From positions 248,001 to 312,000 of the forward strand of contig NZ_JAAXCY010000011.1 in NCBI RefSeq assembly GCF_014230465.1: a stretch of 64,000 bases of DNA. The letters are read 5' to 3'. The DNA is from Pseudomonas cremoris (lineage in GTDB: Bacteria; Pseudomonadota; Gammaproteobacteria; Pseudomonadales; Pseudomonadaceae). Below the pieces are notes generated by a model. The model ran no database searches, had not been told where the DNA came from, and saw only the letters and a program-made list of their open reading frames with translations. A program made the position numbers and the translations under genes. This document shows positions 9,796 through 20,134 of this stretch, in pieces (positions within the stretch are counted from its first letter, which is position 1; the number at the start of each line of letters is the position of its first letter).

Positions 9796-10601
9796 ACAGC
9801 GCCCTGTACAGCGGCTGGATTGCCCATCGCCGGTTTGCGCCCAAGGCTCATGCCTTTCGCTACCGCATCGGCTTGCTGTATTTGGATTTGAGCGAGGAAC
9901 ATGAGGTACTTGGGCTATCGCCCCTGGCCGGACCCAGTCGCTTTGCGCCGTTCGGGTTTCGCCAGCAGGACTACCTGCGTGAATTGACGCGTACCGGCAT
10001 GAGCTTGAGCGATGCCGTGCGCCAAGAAGTCGGCAAGGCGCTGGGGCGTACGCCCCAGGGCGTTATCTGCCTACTGACCCAGGCCCGCAGTTGGGGCCTG
10101 GCCTTTAACCCCGTGAGTTTCTTCTACTGCTTCGAGGCCGACGGGCAACTGGCCGCGATCCTGTGTGAAGTGACCAACACCCCATGGCGCGAGCGCTATC
10201 ACTACGTGCTGCCGGCCCTGGCACTGGGCGCCGATGAGCACCAGCATTTCGCCGTGGCCAAGGCCTTTCATGTGTCACCGTTCCTGCCGCGTGACCTGGA
10301 ATACCGCATGAGCTTCAGCCCGCCCGCCGCCAGGCTTGGCGTGCATATGGCCGACTGGCAGGGTACGCAAAAAGTCTTCGATGCCACCTTGAGCCTGCAA
10401 AAGGAAGCCCTCAACCGCGCCAGCTTGCATCGCTACCTGTGGCGCTTTCCGTGGATGACCGCCAAGACCTGCCTCGCTATCTACTGGCAGGCCCTGCGCC
10501 TGTTGCTCAAACGCACACCGATTTTCCCCCACCGGGCCGCCGATGGCGACGCTCGTATTGCAGTCGGGTATCCCAAGGATCGCCGCCATGAAAACCCCTA
10601 G
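9792..10601 (+). CDS. DUF1365 family protein
   Basis: 269 aa, GTG start overlapping the preceding stop. Family features: LYSGWIAHRRFAPKAHAFRY at the N-terminus, VICLLTQARSWGLAFNPVSFFYCF in the middle (split across residues 93-116), and KAFHVSPFLPRDLEYRMSF later. The function of DUF1365 is unknown, but it co-occurs with COG2907 and cyclopropane-synthase-like enzymes and is thought to belong to the same lipid modification. Its 3' end overlaps the start region of the methyltransferase gene. Confidence 0.85.
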   Translation: MNSALYSGWIAHRRFAPKAHAFRYRIGLLYLDLSEEHEVLGLSPLAGPSRFAPFGFRQQDYLRELTRTGMSLSDAVRQEVGKALGRTPQGVICLLTQARSWGLAFNPVSFFYCFEADGQLAAILCEVTNTPWRERYHYVLPALALGADEHQHFAVAKAFHVSPFLPRDLEYRMSFSPPAARLGVHMADWQGTQKVFDATLSLQKEALNRASLHRYLWRFPWMTAKTCLAIYWQALRLLLKRTPIFPHRAADGDARIAVGYPKDRRHENP

Positions 10602-11859
10602 CTTATCGGTCAAGGCCAACCGCCTGAACGTCAACGGCATGACCAGCACACTGCTGCGCAAGGCCGTACTACGTCAACTCAGCCAACTGCGCCATGGCCA
10701 GTTGGTGGTGATTGAGGAGGGTGAACGCCAAGTGTTCGGCGCACGCGAGGCGCACCTGCTGGGGGAAATCCAGATCCTCGATCCGGCGGCGTGGGGCCTG
10801 GTGGCGGCCAACGGTTCCATCGGCGCCGGCGAGGCGTATATCCATGGTTACTGGAGCAGCCCGGACCTGACCGCGGTGGTGCGCGTGATGGTCAGCAACC
10901 TAGACGTGCTCGACGCGATGGAAGGCGGCCTGGCACGCCTGGCTCGGCCACTCACCCAGGGTTTGCACTGGCTCAACCGCAATACGCGCAAAGGCTCGCA
11001 AAAAAACATCGCCGCCCACTACGACCTGGGGAACGACCTGTTCGAGGAATTCCTCGACCCGACCATGATGTACTCGGCGGCGCAGTTCCTGACACCCGAC
11101 GACACCCTGGAACAGGCGCAACTGAACAAACTGGAACGTATCTGCCAGAAGCTCGCGCTCAAGGCCGACGACCATCTGCTGGAAATCGGCACCGGCTGGG
11201 GCAGCATGGCGTTGTATGCCGCGCAGTACTACGGCTGCAAGGTCACCACCACGACCTTGTCCAAGGAACAGTTCGCCTACACCGAAAAACGTATCGAGGC
11301 CCTGGGGCTGCAAGGCCAGGTCACCCTGCTGTTGCAGGACTACCGCGACCTCACTGGCCAGTACGACAAATTGGTGTCCATCGAAATGATCGAAGCGGTG
11401 GGCCATCGCTTCCTGCCGACCTACTTCAAACAGTGCGCGCACCTGCTCAAGGACAATGGCCTGATGTTGCTGCAAGCCATCACCATCCGCGACCAACGCT
11501 ACGAGCAAGCCAAGAGCAATGTCGACTTTATCCAGCGTTACATCTTCCCCGGCGGCGCCCTGCCCTGTGTGCAAAAGATGCTGGAGATCGTCAGCCGCGA
11601 CACCGATATGAACCTGATGCACATGGAGGATTTCGGCCTGCACTACGCGCGAACCCTGCGCCTGTGGCATGAGAACTTTCGCCGCGCCCATGGCCGTCTT
11701 GCAGAGTTGGGCTACGATGAGTACTTCCTGCGCTTGTGGGAGTTCTACTTGTGCTACTGCGAGGGTGGGTTTATGGAACGCACGATTGGTACCGCACAAT
11801 TACTGTTGGCCAAGCCGGCCGCGCTTAACCCGCCATTGCTCGGGCGTTTCAGTGCTTAA
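10588..11859 (+). CDS. Cyclopropane-fatty-acid synthase family SAM methyltransferase (UfaM/CfaA-like)
   Basis: 423 aa. The C-terminal two thirds are the CFA synthase fold: AAHYDLGNDLFEEFLDPTMMYS, then the SAM-binding LLEIGTGWGSMALYAAQYYG, VSIEMIEAVG and a long C-terminal helical part (IQRYIFPGGALPC). The enzyme adds a methyl or methylene carbon to the double bond of an unsaturated phospholipid acyl chain at the membrane. I start at ATG 10588 (AAGGA upstream) rather than the in-frame ATG at 10543. By comparison with light-induced LitR operons in P. putida, where this gene was called ufaM, it may make furan fatty acids, which scavenge singlet oxygen; ordinary cyclopropanation is the alternative. 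Confidence 0.88.
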   Translation: MKTPSLSVKANRLNVNGMTSTLLRKAVLRQLSQLRHGQLVVIEEGERQVFGAREAHLLGEIQILDPAAWGLVAANGSIGAGEAYIHGYWSSPDLTAVVRVMVSNLDVLDAMEGGLARLARPLTQGLHWLNRNTRKGSQKNIAAHYDLGNDLFEEFLDPTMMYSAAQFLTPDDTLEQAQLNKLERICQKLALKADDHLLEIGTGWGSMALYAAQYYGCKVTTTTLSKEQFAYTEKRIEALGLQGQVTLLLQDYRDLTGQYDKLVSIEMIEAVGHRFLPTYFKQCAHLLKDNGLMLLQAITIRDQRYEQAKSNVDFIQRYIFPGGALPCVQKMLEIVSRDTDMNLMHMEDFGLHYARTLRLWHENFRRAHGRLAELGYDEYFLRLWEFYLCYCEGGFMERTIGTAQLLLAKPAALNPPLLGRFSA

Positions 11860-12343
11860 ACCGCTGGCGAATGCCGTACTGTTCCAGTGTGGCTGGTTTG
11901 CCTGTGTACTTGGCGGGGATAGTCGATGGTTGCTGGTGGGGTTGGCGGTTCTGGCCATCCACCTGCTGTGGATCAGCGCCTGGTCCAAGGACGGCCAAGT
12001 GATCCTCGCCGTGACCTTGTTGGGAACAGTGATCGACACCTCGCTGCGCACCTTCGGCGTGTTTCATTTCAGCCTGCCGGGGCCGTTGATTCCGTTTTGG
12101 TTGATCCTGTTGTGGGCATTGTTGGCGACCACGTTGCGTCATTGCTTGGCCTGGAGTGCACAGCCCTGGTGGCGATCCAGCCTGTTGGGTGCGGTGGGTG
12201 GACCGCTGTCGTATTACGCGGGCAGCCAATTGGCCGGGGTCAGTTTCGGCTATGGCACCGCCACCACGCTGATGGGCCTGGCCCTGCTCTGGGCGCTGCT
12301 GTTTCCCGTACTGCACTGGGTTGCGGATCAACTCGGACACTGA
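11852..12343 (+). CDS. DUF2878 family membrane protein
   Basis: 163 aa if started at GTG 11852, which overlaps the methyltransferase stop codon (GTGCTTAA). Longer in-frame starts would read through the coding end of that gene and carry no membrane character. Five hydrophobic stretches are visible (about residues 5-20, 23-40, 48-65, 80-97 and 137-155), so it is an inner-membrane protein. DUF2878 genes are regular partners of the COG2907/DUF1365/CFA-like set. Function unknown. Last gene of the operon that starts at 4031. Confidence 0.75.
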   Translation: MLKPLANAVLFQCGWFACVLGGDSRWLLVGLAVLAIHLLWISAWSKDGQVILAVTLLGTVIDTSLRTFGVFHFSLPGPLIPFWLILLWALLATTLRHCLAWSAQPWWRSSLLGAVGGPLSYYAGSQLAGVSFGYGTATTLMGLALLWALLFPVLHWVADQLGH

Positions 12344-12397
12344 CGCCCGTCAGAGCATTCATACGCGCGACACCGGCTTGCCTTACACTGCGCGCCT

Positions 12398-12703
12398 ATG
12401 ACCAACATCCCCCACACCCAAATCACCGAACCCGCCGTCACCTGCTCGACTTGCGCAGCCTGCTGCTGCCAATTGGAAGTGATGCTGATCACCGACACGG
12501 GCGTGCCGGAGCGCTATATCGATACCGACGATTGGGGCGGCGAAGTGATGCTGCGCCTGGACGACGGCTGGTGCGCCGCGCTGGACCGGGACACCATGAT
12601 GTGCACGATCTATGAACGACGGCCGTTGATTTGCCGGGAGTTCGAGATGGGTGCGCCGGAGTGCCTTGAAGAGCGGCAGGGGATTGCGACGGCGTATCGC
12701 TGA
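12398..12703 (+). CDS. YkgJ family cysteine cluster protein
   Basis: 101 aa with the zinc/iron-chelating cysteine arrangement of the CxxCxxCC domain (UPF0153): CSTCAACCCQLEV at residues 16-28, then WCAALDRDTMMCTIYERRPLICREFEMG with further conserved cysteines. Function unknown; metal binding is the family expectation. It is 54 bp after the lipid operon with its own possible -10 (TACACT), and a REPIN follows its stop codon. Confidence 0.82.
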   Translation: MTNIPHTQITEPAVTCSTCAACCCQLEVMLITDTGVPERYIDTDDWGGEVMLRLDDGWCAALDRDTMMCTIYERRPLICREFEMGAPECLEERQGIATAYR

Positions 12704-12727
12704 CTTTCAGATAAGAGCAGATCCAAA

Positions 12728-12818
12728 TGTGGGAGCGGGCTTGCTCGCGAAGGCGGGGTATCAGTCAACATTTTCAGCGACTGACACACAGCCTTCGCGA
12801 GCAAGCCCGCTCCCACAC
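12728..12818. repeat. REPIN, second copy
   Basis: Same architecture as the element at 451-540: outer arms TGTGGGAGCGGGCTTGCTCG and complement, inner inverted repeat around TCAGT/ACTGA, about 90 bases in all. It lies between the convergent ykgJ-like and pagL-like genes, a usual REPIN position. Confidence 0.9.
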
Positions 12819-12856
12819 AAGCTCTTCCCACATTGGTCATGCGGTGTTTTGAAGGG

Positions 12857-13375
12857 TTACAGCGGCAAGGTGTAGTGCAGCGAGTAGCTTTCTACCCCAT
12901 CGTTGTTGCTGCTGATGCCCGCGTTGGAATAGTGCGTGGCACGAATCCCCACTTCATGCCCACCGGCAAAGCGCAGGCCGAAACCCAAACGGTCTTCGAA
13001 CTGAAAGGCCTGGCCGATATTGTTGTCCTCGACCCGCGTGCGCGAGAACACCGCTACACCGATTCCCGCCTCGATGTAGGGCTTGACCTTTTCCCCGGCA
13101 AATTCGTACACAAACACCGGCGAGAACGACAGGCTGCTCACGCTCGCGCGCTTGTCACCGTCCCAATAGGTGTAGGCGCCACTCCAATAGCCGGTCAGAC
13201 GACCTGTTTCGCTCTGCCACCAGCTTTTATCCCAGTCCGACGTCAGCCCCAGCCGATAGGTCATGGTCGAATCACTGGTACTCCCCACCCCCAATTCCAG
13301 GCCCGCGGCCTGGGCTGAAACAGAGTGTCCTACAACAACGGCCGCAATCGCAGCCAAACAGAACAAGCGCTTCAT
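12857..13375 (-). CDS. pagL: Acyloxyacyl hydrolase / lipid A 3-O-deacylase (PagL-like)
   Basis: 172 aa, outer-membrane beta-barrel esterase that removes the 3-O-acyl chain of lipid A. A signal peptide (MKRLFCLAAIAAVVVGHSVS, cleavage after AQA) precedes an eight-strand barrel pattern. The catalytic triad is visible near the C-terminus: His and Ser in THYSN and Glu fourteen residues after the His (GVESYSL), the same spacing as His126/Ser128/Glu140 of P. aeruginosa PagL. I use the ATG at 13375 because GGAAGGG is nine bases upstream; the ATG at 13384 would have no spacing. A monocistronic gene. Confidence 0.9.
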   Translation of the reverse strand: MKRLFCLAAIAAVVVGHSVSAQAAGLELGVGSTSDSTMTYRLGLTSDWDKSWWQSETGRLTGYWSGAYTYWDGDKRASVSSLSFSPVFVYEFAGEKVKPYIEAGIGVAVFSRTRVEDNNIGQAFQFEDRLGFGLRFAGGHEVGIRATHYSNAGISSNNDGVESYSLHYTLPL

Positions 13376-13487
13376 AAGAAACATCCCTTCCGAACAAAGT
13401 TTATGGTTTTTGTACAGACTAACTGGCTATAGAAGCTGGCGCGTAGACAGAAGTTCCAGCTTATTCCCCCGGTATTTCACGAATTTT

Positions 13488-14282
13488 TCACGCACCGAAG
13501 CTTCGCACAACGCCCGGATATTTCCATAGTGTTGGTAGGATATTTCTTAGGTGATACACGTCGCCGCTGGTCCAGAACTGTGCCGGTTCAGGATTGCCGT
13601 CGGCCAACACGTCACGCTCGCCCAGCAAACGCTTGAGCTGGCGCGCCACGGCAGCGCCGGTGTCGATGAGGATGATGCTGGGTGGCAGCATCTGCGCCAA
13701 AAGCGGCTTGAGGAAAGGATAGTGGGTGCAGCCGAGGATGATGGTGTCGCAGCCGGCGCTGAGCAACGGCGCTAGATAGCCCAGCAGCATGTGGCGCAAA
13801 GCCGGGCTGTTCAGGTCGCCGGTTTCGATCAGTTCCACCAGGCCAGGGCAGGGTTGGGTGATGACCCGGACATCAGTGGCAAACCGGTCGAGCAAGGCGG
13901 CAAATTTTGCGCTTTGCAGCGTGCCGGTGGTAGCGAGTACGCCGACCACGCCACTGCGGGTGGCGGCAGCCGCCGGTTTGACGGCAGGCTCCATGCCCAC
14001 CAGTGGCCAGTCCGGGTAGTCCTGCCTCAGGTCCGCAACCGCCGCGACCGTCGCGGTGTTACAGGCAATTACAAACGCCTTTACGCCTTTTTCACGAAAG
14101 AATTCAGCAACCCTTCGCGAGCGCTCAAGAATGAATGCAGGGCTTTTTTCGCCGTACGGGATATGCCCGCAATCGGCCATGTACAGCAGCGATTCGTGGG
14201 GCAGCAGTTGCTGAATTTCATCCAGCACCGACAACCCGCCGACGCCGGAATCGAACACACCGATGGGCGCGTCCTTAACCAT
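13488..14282 (-). CDS. murI: Glutamate racemase
   Basis: 264 aa. It interconverts L- and D-glutamate for peptidoglycan synthesis in the cytoplasm. Seen: [15 protein letters not shown] at the start, the catalytic cysteines in ACNTATV (about residue 75) and LGCTHYPFL (about 186), with the flanking family residues. Start ATG at 14282 overlaps the moeB stop by 8 bp, so it is the last gene of the hemA-prfA-prmC-moeB-murI operon; longer upstream in-frame starts lie inside moeB. Confidence 0.95.
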   Translation of the reverse strand: MVKDAPIGVFDSGVGGLSVLDEIQQLLPHESLLYMADCGHIPYGEKSPAFILERSRRVAEFFREKGVKAFVIACNTATVAAVADLRQDYPDWPLVGMEPAVKPAAAATRSGVVGVLATTGTLQSAKFAALLDRFATDVRVITQPCPGLVELIETGDLNSPALRHMLLGYLAPLLSAGCDTIILGCTHYPFLKPLLAQMLPPSIILIDTGAAVARQLKRLLGERDVLADGNPEPAQFWTSGDVYHLRNILPTLWKYPGVVRSFGA

Positions 14283-15030
14283 GTTGCGTCCCGCACACGC
14301 TGCAACCGGGATCACGCTTGACGCGCAGCTCGCGAAAACGTGTGGTCAAGGCATCGATCAGCAGCAAGCGCCCCACCAACGGCTCGCCGAAACCGGCCAG
14401 CAACTTCAAGGCTTCCAAGGCTTGCAGGCTACCGACCAGGCCCACCAGCGGCCCCACCACGCCGGCTTCGCTGCAGGTGAGTTCGGTGTCGCTGCCGTGC
14501 CCGTAGATACAGTGGTAGCAGGGGCTTTCGGGGCGGCGCGGATCAAACACCGACAACTGCCCTTCCAGCCGAATCGCGGCGCCGCTGATCAAGGGCTTGG
14601 TGGCGGCCACACAGGCGGCGTTGACCGCTTCGCGGGTAGAAAAGTTGTCACTGCAATCAAGCACCACGTCTACCGCATCGACCGCCGCCGCCAACGAATC
14701 GGCATCCAGCGCGCTGCGATGGGTAATCAGCTTGATCTCGGGGTTGATCGCAGTCAGCCGGCGCAGGGCCGAATCGACTTTGGTCTGCCCGACGCTGTCG
14801 GTGTCGTGGATGATCTGGCGTTGCAGGTTGGTCAGGTCGACGGTATCGAAATCGGCCAGATGCAGTTCACCCACCCCCGCCGCTGCCAGATACAGCGCTA
14901 CCGGTGCCCCCAGCCCGCCGAGGCCGATGATCAGGGCGCGGCCGTTTTTCAGGCGCAATTGCCCCTCGATGTCGACCTGCTGCAACAGGATCTGCCGGCT
15001 ATAGCGCAACAGCTCCTGGTCGGTCAGCAC
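14275..15030 (-). CDS. moeB: Molybdopterin-synthase adenylyltransferase
   Basis: 251 aa E1-like enzyme that adenylates the MoaD C-terminus. Seen: RYSRQILL near the N-terminus, nucleotide-binding [17 protein letters not shown] (about 36-52), DCSDNFSTR, and two CxxC zinc pairs (CYHC, about 177-180, and CSVCG near the C-terminus). In this operon position it is also annotated HesA/MoeB/ThiF family. Overlaps prmC by 7 bp and murI by 8 bp. Confidence 0.92.
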   Translation of the reverse strand: MLTDQELLRYSRQILLQQVDIEGQLRLKNGRALIIGLGGLGAPVALYLAAAGVGELHLADFDTVDLTNLQRQIIHDTDSVGQTKVDSALRRLTAINPEIKLITHRSALDADSLAAAVDAVDVVLDCSDNFSTREAVNAACVAATKPLISGAAIRLEGQLSVFDPRRPESPCYHCIYGHGSDTELTCSEAGVVGPLVGLVGSLQALEALKLLAGFGEPLVGRLLLIDALTTRFRELRVKRDPGCSVCGTQHG

Positions 15031-15854
15031 GGGCGGCGTCCCAACGTGATGCGTTCGTGACCGCCGAGGTCGATACGGCTGTGCACGTCTTCAAAACCCT
15101 GGCTTTGCAACAGGTCGCGCACGGCGGGGGCTTGGTCGTAGCCATGTTCAAGCAACAGCCAGCCACCGGCATTCAAATGCGCGGGGGCTTCCTTGATGAT
15201 CTGGCGCAGGTCGTCCAGGCCGTCTTGACCTGCGACCAACGCACTGGCCGGTTCAAAACGCACGTCACCGGCCACCAGGTGTGGGTCGTTGGCGGCGATG
15301 TACGGCGGGTTGCTGATGATCAGGTCGAAGCTGTGGCCTTGCAGGGCGCTGAACCAATGACTGTTCAACACCGTGGCGTTCTTGAGGTGCAGGCGCTGGC
15401 GGTTGCGTTCGGCCAGGGCAACGGCTTCCAGCACGCGGTCGACGGCAGTGACGTGCCAGGCCGGGCGTTCGCTGGCCAGGGCCAGGGCGATGGCGCCGCT
15501 GCCGGTGCCCAAGTCCAGGACCTGGGTAGGCGTAGCCGGCAATAATTCCAGGGCGGCTTCCACCAGCAATTCAGTGTCTGGGCGCGGGATCAGTGTGTGG
15601 GGCGCTACTTCCAGGTCGAGCTTCCAGAAGCCCTGCTGGCCGAGGATGTACGCGACCGGCTCACCGCCGCGACGGCGTTGCAGGTAGCCCGCAAAGGTCA
15701 ATGCGTCTTCGCTGCTGACAATTTTTTCCGGCCAGGTGTGCAAATAACTGCGGGACTTGCCCAGGGACGCGGCCAGCAACAATTCGGCATCCAGGCGCGC
15801 GGTGGGCGAGTCGGGCAGGTCGGCGGCGCGTAGCAAGCTGGCAATGATGGTCAT
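15024..15854 (-). CDS. prmC: Peptide chain release factor N5-glutamine methyltransferase
   Basis: 276 aa. It methylates the GGQ glutamine of RF1 and RF2 using SAM. Seen: SAM site VLDLGTGSGAIALALASE (about 116-133), the NPPY catalytic motif (IISNPPYIAAND) that binds the glutamine side chain, and an N-terminal five-helix domain. It directly follows prfA, its substrate's gene, with no gap. Confidence 0.96.
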   Translation of the reverse strand: MTIIASLLRAADLPDSPTARLDAELLLAASLGKSRSYLHTWPEKIVSSEDALTFAGYLQRRRGGEPVAYILGQQGFWKLDLEVAPHTLIPRPDTELLVEAALELLPATPTQVLDLGTGSGAIALALASERPAWHVTAVDRVLEAVALAERNRQRLHLKNATVLNSHWFSALQGHSFDLIISNPPYIAANDPHLVAGDVRFEPASALVAGQDGLDDLRQIIKEAPAHLNAGGWLLLEHGYDQAPAVRDLLQSQGFEDVHSRIDLGGHERITLGRRPC

Positions 15855-16937
15855 TTATTCACCTATCGCTGCCAGTTGGTCAGCCTGGTATTCGGCGAGC
15901 AACGGCTCGATCACCGCGTCAACACCACCGGCAAGAATCTCGTCGAGGGAATAGAGGGTGAGGTTGACCCGGTGGTCGGTGACCCGGCCCTGGGCAAAGT
16001 TGTAGGTACGGATGCGCTCGGAGCGGTCGCCCGAGCCCACCAGCAACTTACGCTCGCTGGCAATCGCGTTGGCAGCGGCACTGGTTTGCTGGTCGTTGAG
16101 CTTGGCCGACAGCCAGGACATGGCCCGCGCCCGGTTCTTGTGCTGGGAACGTTCTTCCTGGCACTCCACCACGATGCCCGACGGCAAGTGAGTAATGCGG
16201 ATTGCAGAATCAGTCTTGTTGACGTGCTGGCCGCCGGCGCCCGACGAACGGTACGTGTCGACTCGCAGGTCTGCCGGGTTGATCTCGATGGCTTCCTGCT
16301 CGTCCGGCTCGGGCAACACGGCCACGGTGCAGGCGGAGGTGTGGATACGCCCCTGCGACTCAGTCGCCGGAACACGCTGCACGCGATGGGCACCGGACTC
16401 GAACTTGAGCTTGCCGTAGACGTTGTCGCCTTCAACCCGCGCGATGACTTCTTTATAGCCACCGTGCTCGCCCTCGTTCTCCGAGAGGATTTCCACGCGC
16501 CAGCCACGACGCTCGGCATACCGCGAATACATGCGGAACAGGTCGCCGGAGAAGATCGCCGCTTCGTCACCGCCGGTGCCCGCGCGGATTTCGAGAAACA
16601 CGTTACGGCCGTCATTCGGGTCTTTAGGCAGCAGCATGCGTTGCAGGTCGCCTTCCAGCTCGGCGAGTTTTTCCTTGGCCTCGCGGACTTCTTCCACGGC
16701 CATTTCACGCATGTCCGGGTCGCTGTCCTTGAGCAGCGCCTGGGCGCCTTCAAGGTCGGCCTGCACTTTCAGCAGGTTTTTATAGGTGGCCACCACCGGC
16801 TCAACTTCGGCGTATTCCTTGGAATAGGCACGGAATTTAGTCTGATCGGCAATGACTTCGCCATCGCCGAGCAAGGCGGTCAGTTCTTCGAAACGGTCCT
16901 GGAGCACGTCCAGTTTATTGAGCAGTGACGCTTTCAT
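15855..16937 (-). CDS. prfA: Peptide chain release factor 1
   Basis: 360 aa, standard length. It recognises UAA/UAG in the ribosomal A site. Seen: [16 protein letters not shown], the peptidyl-hydrolysis loop [15 protein letters not shown] with the GGQ, and the codon-reading region [18 protein letters not shown] (PxT-type loop written here as PATESQGR). Its start overlaps the hemA stop by 4 bp. Confidence 0.98.
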   Translation of the reverse strand: MKASLLNKLDVLQDRFEELTALLGDGEVIADQTKFRAYSKEYAEVEPVVATYKNLLKVQADLEGAQALLKDSDPDMREMAVEEVREAKEKLAELEGDLQRMLLPKDPNDGRNVFLEIRAGTGGDEAAIFSGDLFRMYSRYAERRGWRVEILSENEGEHGGYKEVIARVEGDNVYGKLKFESGAHRVQRVPATESQGRIHTSACTVAVLPEPDEQEAIEINPADLRVDTYRSSGAGGQHVNKTDSAIRITHLPSGIVVECQEERSQHKNRARAMSWLSAKLNDQQTSAAANAIASERKLLVGSGDRSERIRTYNFAQGRVTDHRVNLTLYSLDEILAGGVDAVIEPLLAEYQADQLAAIGE

Positions 16938-18223
16938 TGCGGTTTTTTATCCGAAGAGCTATCTGACGCGCCCTCACCGAGGGCAAAAAGTTCTTGGGCC
17001 ATGGCCAGCGCATCGAGGCGGCCTTCGGCAGTCAATTTTTTAAGCTGTACGCTAGGCGCGTGGAGCAATTTGTTGGTGAGGCCTCGGGCCAGTTGCATCA
17101 GCACTTCTTCAGCGCTGCTGCCATTGGCCAGCAAGCGCTGGGCCTTGCTCAACTCCTCGTCGCGCAGGCGTTCACCCTGCTGACGATAGGCCTTGAGCAC
17201 ATCCACCGCCGCCAGTTCGCGCAGGCGCACCATGAAATCTTCGGCGCCGGTGCTGACCATTTCCTCGGCGGCCTGGGCTGCGCCCTGGCGACTCTTGAGG
17301 TTTTCAGCGACGACTTCGTGCAGATCGTCGACGCTATAGAGGTAAACGTCGTCCAACTCGCCGACTTCGGGCTCGATATCACGGGGAACAGCGATATCCA
17401 CCATAAAAATCGGCTTGTGCTTGCGCAGCTTTAGTGCGCTCTCGACCGCGCCTTTGCCCAGGATCGGCAATTGACTGGCGGTGGAGCTGATAACGATATC
17501 GCTGCGCACCAATTCAGCCGGAATGTCCGAGAGCAGCACGGCATGGGCGCCGAATTGTTCGGCGAGGATGCTGGCCCGTTCAAGCGTGCGATTGGCCACC
17601 ACAATGCGCTTCACACCCAGGTCATGCAGATGGCGGGCGACCAGGGTGATGGTCTCGCCGGCGCCGATCAGCAGGGCCTGGCTGCGCTGCAAGTCACTGA
17701 AAATCTGTTTGGCCAGGCTGACGGCGGCAAATGCCACGGACACCGGGTTTTCACCGATGGCGGTGTCGGTGCGCACCTGCTTGGCGGAGTTGAACGTGGC
17801 CTGGAACAAACGGCCAAGCAGCGGACCGACGGTACCGGCTTCACGCGCCACGGCGTAGGCGGACTTCATCTGGCCCAGGATCTGCGGCTCGCCCAATACC
17901 AGCGAGTCGAGACCGGCGGCCACACGCATCATGTGACGAACTGCCGCATCCTCTTCGTGCACATAAGCGCTTGCGCGCAGGTCGTCGAGGCTCAAATGGT
18001 GGTAATCAGCCAGCCAGCGCAGCACCACATCCGCTGAAAGATGTTCCTGCTCTATATAAAGCTCGCTGCGATTGCAGGTCGAAAGGATCGCAGCTTCGCG
18101 GCTGTCGGTGAGCCGGCAGAGCTGCTGCAAGGCCTCAACCAACTGCTCCGGCGTAAACGCCACGCGCTCGCGCACGTCCACGGTGGCAGTTTTATGGTTA
18201 ATACCGAGTGCGAGGAAGGCCAT
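16934..18223 (-). CDS. hemA: Glutamyl-tRNA reductase
   Basis: 429 aa. It reduces Glu-tRNA(Glu) to glutamate-1-semialdehyde, the committed step of C5 heme synthesis. Seen: [13 protein letters not shown] at the N-terminus, the nucleophile in STCNRSELY (Cys about residue 50), the NADPH domain with [15 protein letters not shown], and a C-terminal dimerisation helix. First gene of the hemA-prfA-prmC-moeB-murI operon, divergent from the TPR lipoprotein gene; 182 bp separate the two starts. Confidence 0.97.
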   Translation of the reverse strand: MAFLALGINHKTATVDVRERVAFTPEQLVEALQQLCRLTDSREAAILSTCNRSELYIEQEHLSADVVLRWLADYHHLSLDDLRASAYVHEEDAAVRHMMRVAAGLDSLVLGEPQILGQMKSAYAVAREAGTVGPLLGRLFQATFNSAKQVRTDTAIGENPVSVAFAAVSLAKQIFSDLQRSQALLIGAGETITLVARHLHDLGVKRIVVANRTLERASILAEQFGAHAVLLSDIPAELVRSDIVISSTASQLPILGKGAVESALKLRKHKPIFMVDIAVPRDIEPEVGELDDVYLYSVDDLHEVVAENLKSRQGAAQAAEEMVSTGAEDFMVRLRELAAVDVLKAYRQQGERLRDEELSKAQRLLANGSSAEEVLMQLARGLTNKLLHAPSVQLKKLTAEGRLDALAMAQELFALGEGASDSSSDKKPQ

Positions 18224-18405
18224 TCAATATCGCTGATGATGTCGGGAAGCCGACAATTGTCCTACTTCGAATGATTCAGAACAACCACCGTAGGCTATTG
18301 TCCTAATGCCTTGTGTCTATAAAGGCACCAACTGAGACTCGGTTATGTTTGGCCGAAGGCTTGTGTCATGATGATCCGACCGCAGGTTAGTCGTCCTCTT
18401 CCTAT

Positions 18406-20130
18406 ATGAATAGATCTTCCGCGTTGCTCCTTGCTTTTGTCTTCCTTAGCGGCTGCCAGGCCTTGGCCCCCGTGTCGCCGGACGGTACGCCGCCGGTGGA
18501 AGACAGCACCCCCGCCCCTGAAAAGCCCAAGGTTTATTCCTCGTTCAGTGAAGAAACGATCTACAGCCTGTTGTCGGCAGAACTCGCCGGCCAGCGTAAT
18601 CGTTTCGATATTGCCCTGGATAACTACGTGACCCAGGCCATCAACACTCAGGATCCGGGGATCTCGGAGCGGGCATTCCGCATTGCCGAATACCTTGGGG
18701 CCGACCAGGCAGCATTGGACACGTCGCTGATCTGGGCGAAAAACGCGCCGGACGACCTGGAAGCGCAGCGGGCAGCGGCCATTCAATTGGCGCGGGCCGG
18801 GCGCTATGACGACTCTATGGTTTATATGGAGAAGGTCCTGCAGGGCAAGGGTGACACGCATTTCGACTTCCTCGCGTTGTCGGCCGCCGACACCGACCAG
18901 GACACCCGCAATGGCCTGATGAAAAGTTTTGACCGCCTGCTGCAAAAGCACCCCAAGAACAGCCAGCTGATTTTCGGCAAGGCCTTGCTGCTGCAACAGG
19001 ACGATGAGACTGACGCAGCGCTCAAGTTGCTGGAGCAGAATCCGCCGGAAGAAGGCGAAATCGCCCCGATCCTGCTGCGTGCGCGCCTGCTGCAAAACCT
19101 CAATCGCGGCAAGGAAGCGATTCCGCTGCTGGAAAAAAGCATCAAGAAGTACCCGGACGACAAACGCCTGCGACTGACTTACGCGCGCATGCTGGTAGAG
19201 CAGGACCGCATGGAGGACGCCAAAGTGCAGTTCGCCAACCTGGTCCAGCAGTACCCGGATGACGACGAACTGCGTTACTCCCTGGCGCTGGTGTGCCTGG
19301 AAGCCAAGGCCTGGGACGAGGCCAAGGGCTACCTTGAAGAACTGATCCAGCGCGAAAGCCATGTAGATTCAGCGCACCTGAACCTCGGCCGCATTGCCGA
19401 AGAGCGCAATGATCCACAGGCCGCCTTGCTTGAATACGCTCAGGTCGGCCCCGGCAATGACTATCTGCCAGCCCAACTTCGCCAAGCCGATATCCTGATG
19501 AGCAACGGCCGCACCGACGAGGCAGAAAAACGCCTGGCGGCGGCACGGGATGCCGAACCGGACTACGCGATCCAGCTCTATTTGATCCAGGCCGAAACAT
19601 TGTCGGCCAACAATCAAGGCGAGCGCGCCTGGAAACTGCTGCAACAAGCCTTGCTGCAGTACCCCGACGACCTCAACTTGCTGTACACCCGCGCCATGCA
19701 GGCGGAAAAACGCAATGACCTGGCGCAGATGGAAAAAGACCTGCGCCTGATCATCAAGCGCGACCCGGACAACGCCATGGCGCTCAACGCCCTGGGCTAT
19801 ACCCTGTCGGATCGCACTACGCGCTACGCCGAAGCCAAGGTGCTGATCGAACAAGCCCACAAGCTCAACCCGGAAGACCCGGCCGTGCTCGACAGCCTGG
19901 GCTGGGTGAATTACCGCCTGGGCAACCTGGACGAGGCCGAACGTTTGCTGCGCCAAGCGCTGGAGCGCTTTCCCGACCAGGAAGTCGCCGCCCACCTGGG
20001 CGAAGTGCTATGGGCCAATGGCAAGCAGCGCGAAGCGCGACAAGTCTGGGAAAAATTCCTCAAGGAACAACCCGAAAGCCCCATCCTGCGCGGCACCATC
20101 AAGCGCCTGACCGGATCCGAGACCCTTTAA
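18406..20130 (+). CDS. TPR-repeat lipoprotein
   Basis: 574 aa. The signal peptide ends in the lipobox LSGC at residues about 14-17, so it is a lipid-anchored envelope protein. The remainder is a solenoid of tetratricopeptide repeats, with good copies around residues 225-260, 295-330 and 455-525 (for example [18 protein letters not shown]). It is 4 bp upstream of lolB and conserved at this place in pseudomonads. A scaffold for outer-membrane or envelope assembly is plausible, but partners are unknown. Confidence 0.9.
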   Translation: MNRSSALLLAFVFLSGCQALAPVSPDGTPPVEDSTPAPEKPKVYSSFSEETIYSLLSAELAGQRNRFDIALDNYVTQAINTQDPGISERAFRIAEYLGADQAALDTSLIWAKNAPDDLEAQRAAAIQLARAGRYDDSMVYMEKVLQGKGDTHFDFLALSAADTDQDTRNGLMKSFDRLLQKHPKNSQLIFGKALLLQQDDETDAALKLLEQNPPEEGEIAPILLRARLLQNLNRGKEAIPLLEKSIKKYPDDKRLRLTYARMLVEQDRMEDAKVQFANLVQQYPDDDELRYSLALVCLEAKAWDEAKGYLEELIQRESHVDSAHLNLGRIAEERNDPQAALLEYAQVGPGNDYLPAQLRQADILMSNGRTDEAEKRLAAARDAEPDYAIQLYLIQAETLSANNQGERAWKLLQQALLQYPDDLNLLYTRAMQAEKRNDLAQMEKDLRLIIKRDPDNAMALNALGYTLSDRTTRYAEAKVLIEQAHKLNPEDPAVLDSLGWVNYRLGNLDEAERLLRQALERFPDQEVAAHLGEVLWANGKQREARQVWEKFLKEQPESPILRGTIKRLTGSETL

Positions 20131-20134
20131 TCTT

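Noticed and set aside
13412..13422. Single TGTACA before the pagL-like gene as a light-regulator site
   Set aside because: No second half-site at 12 bases on either side.
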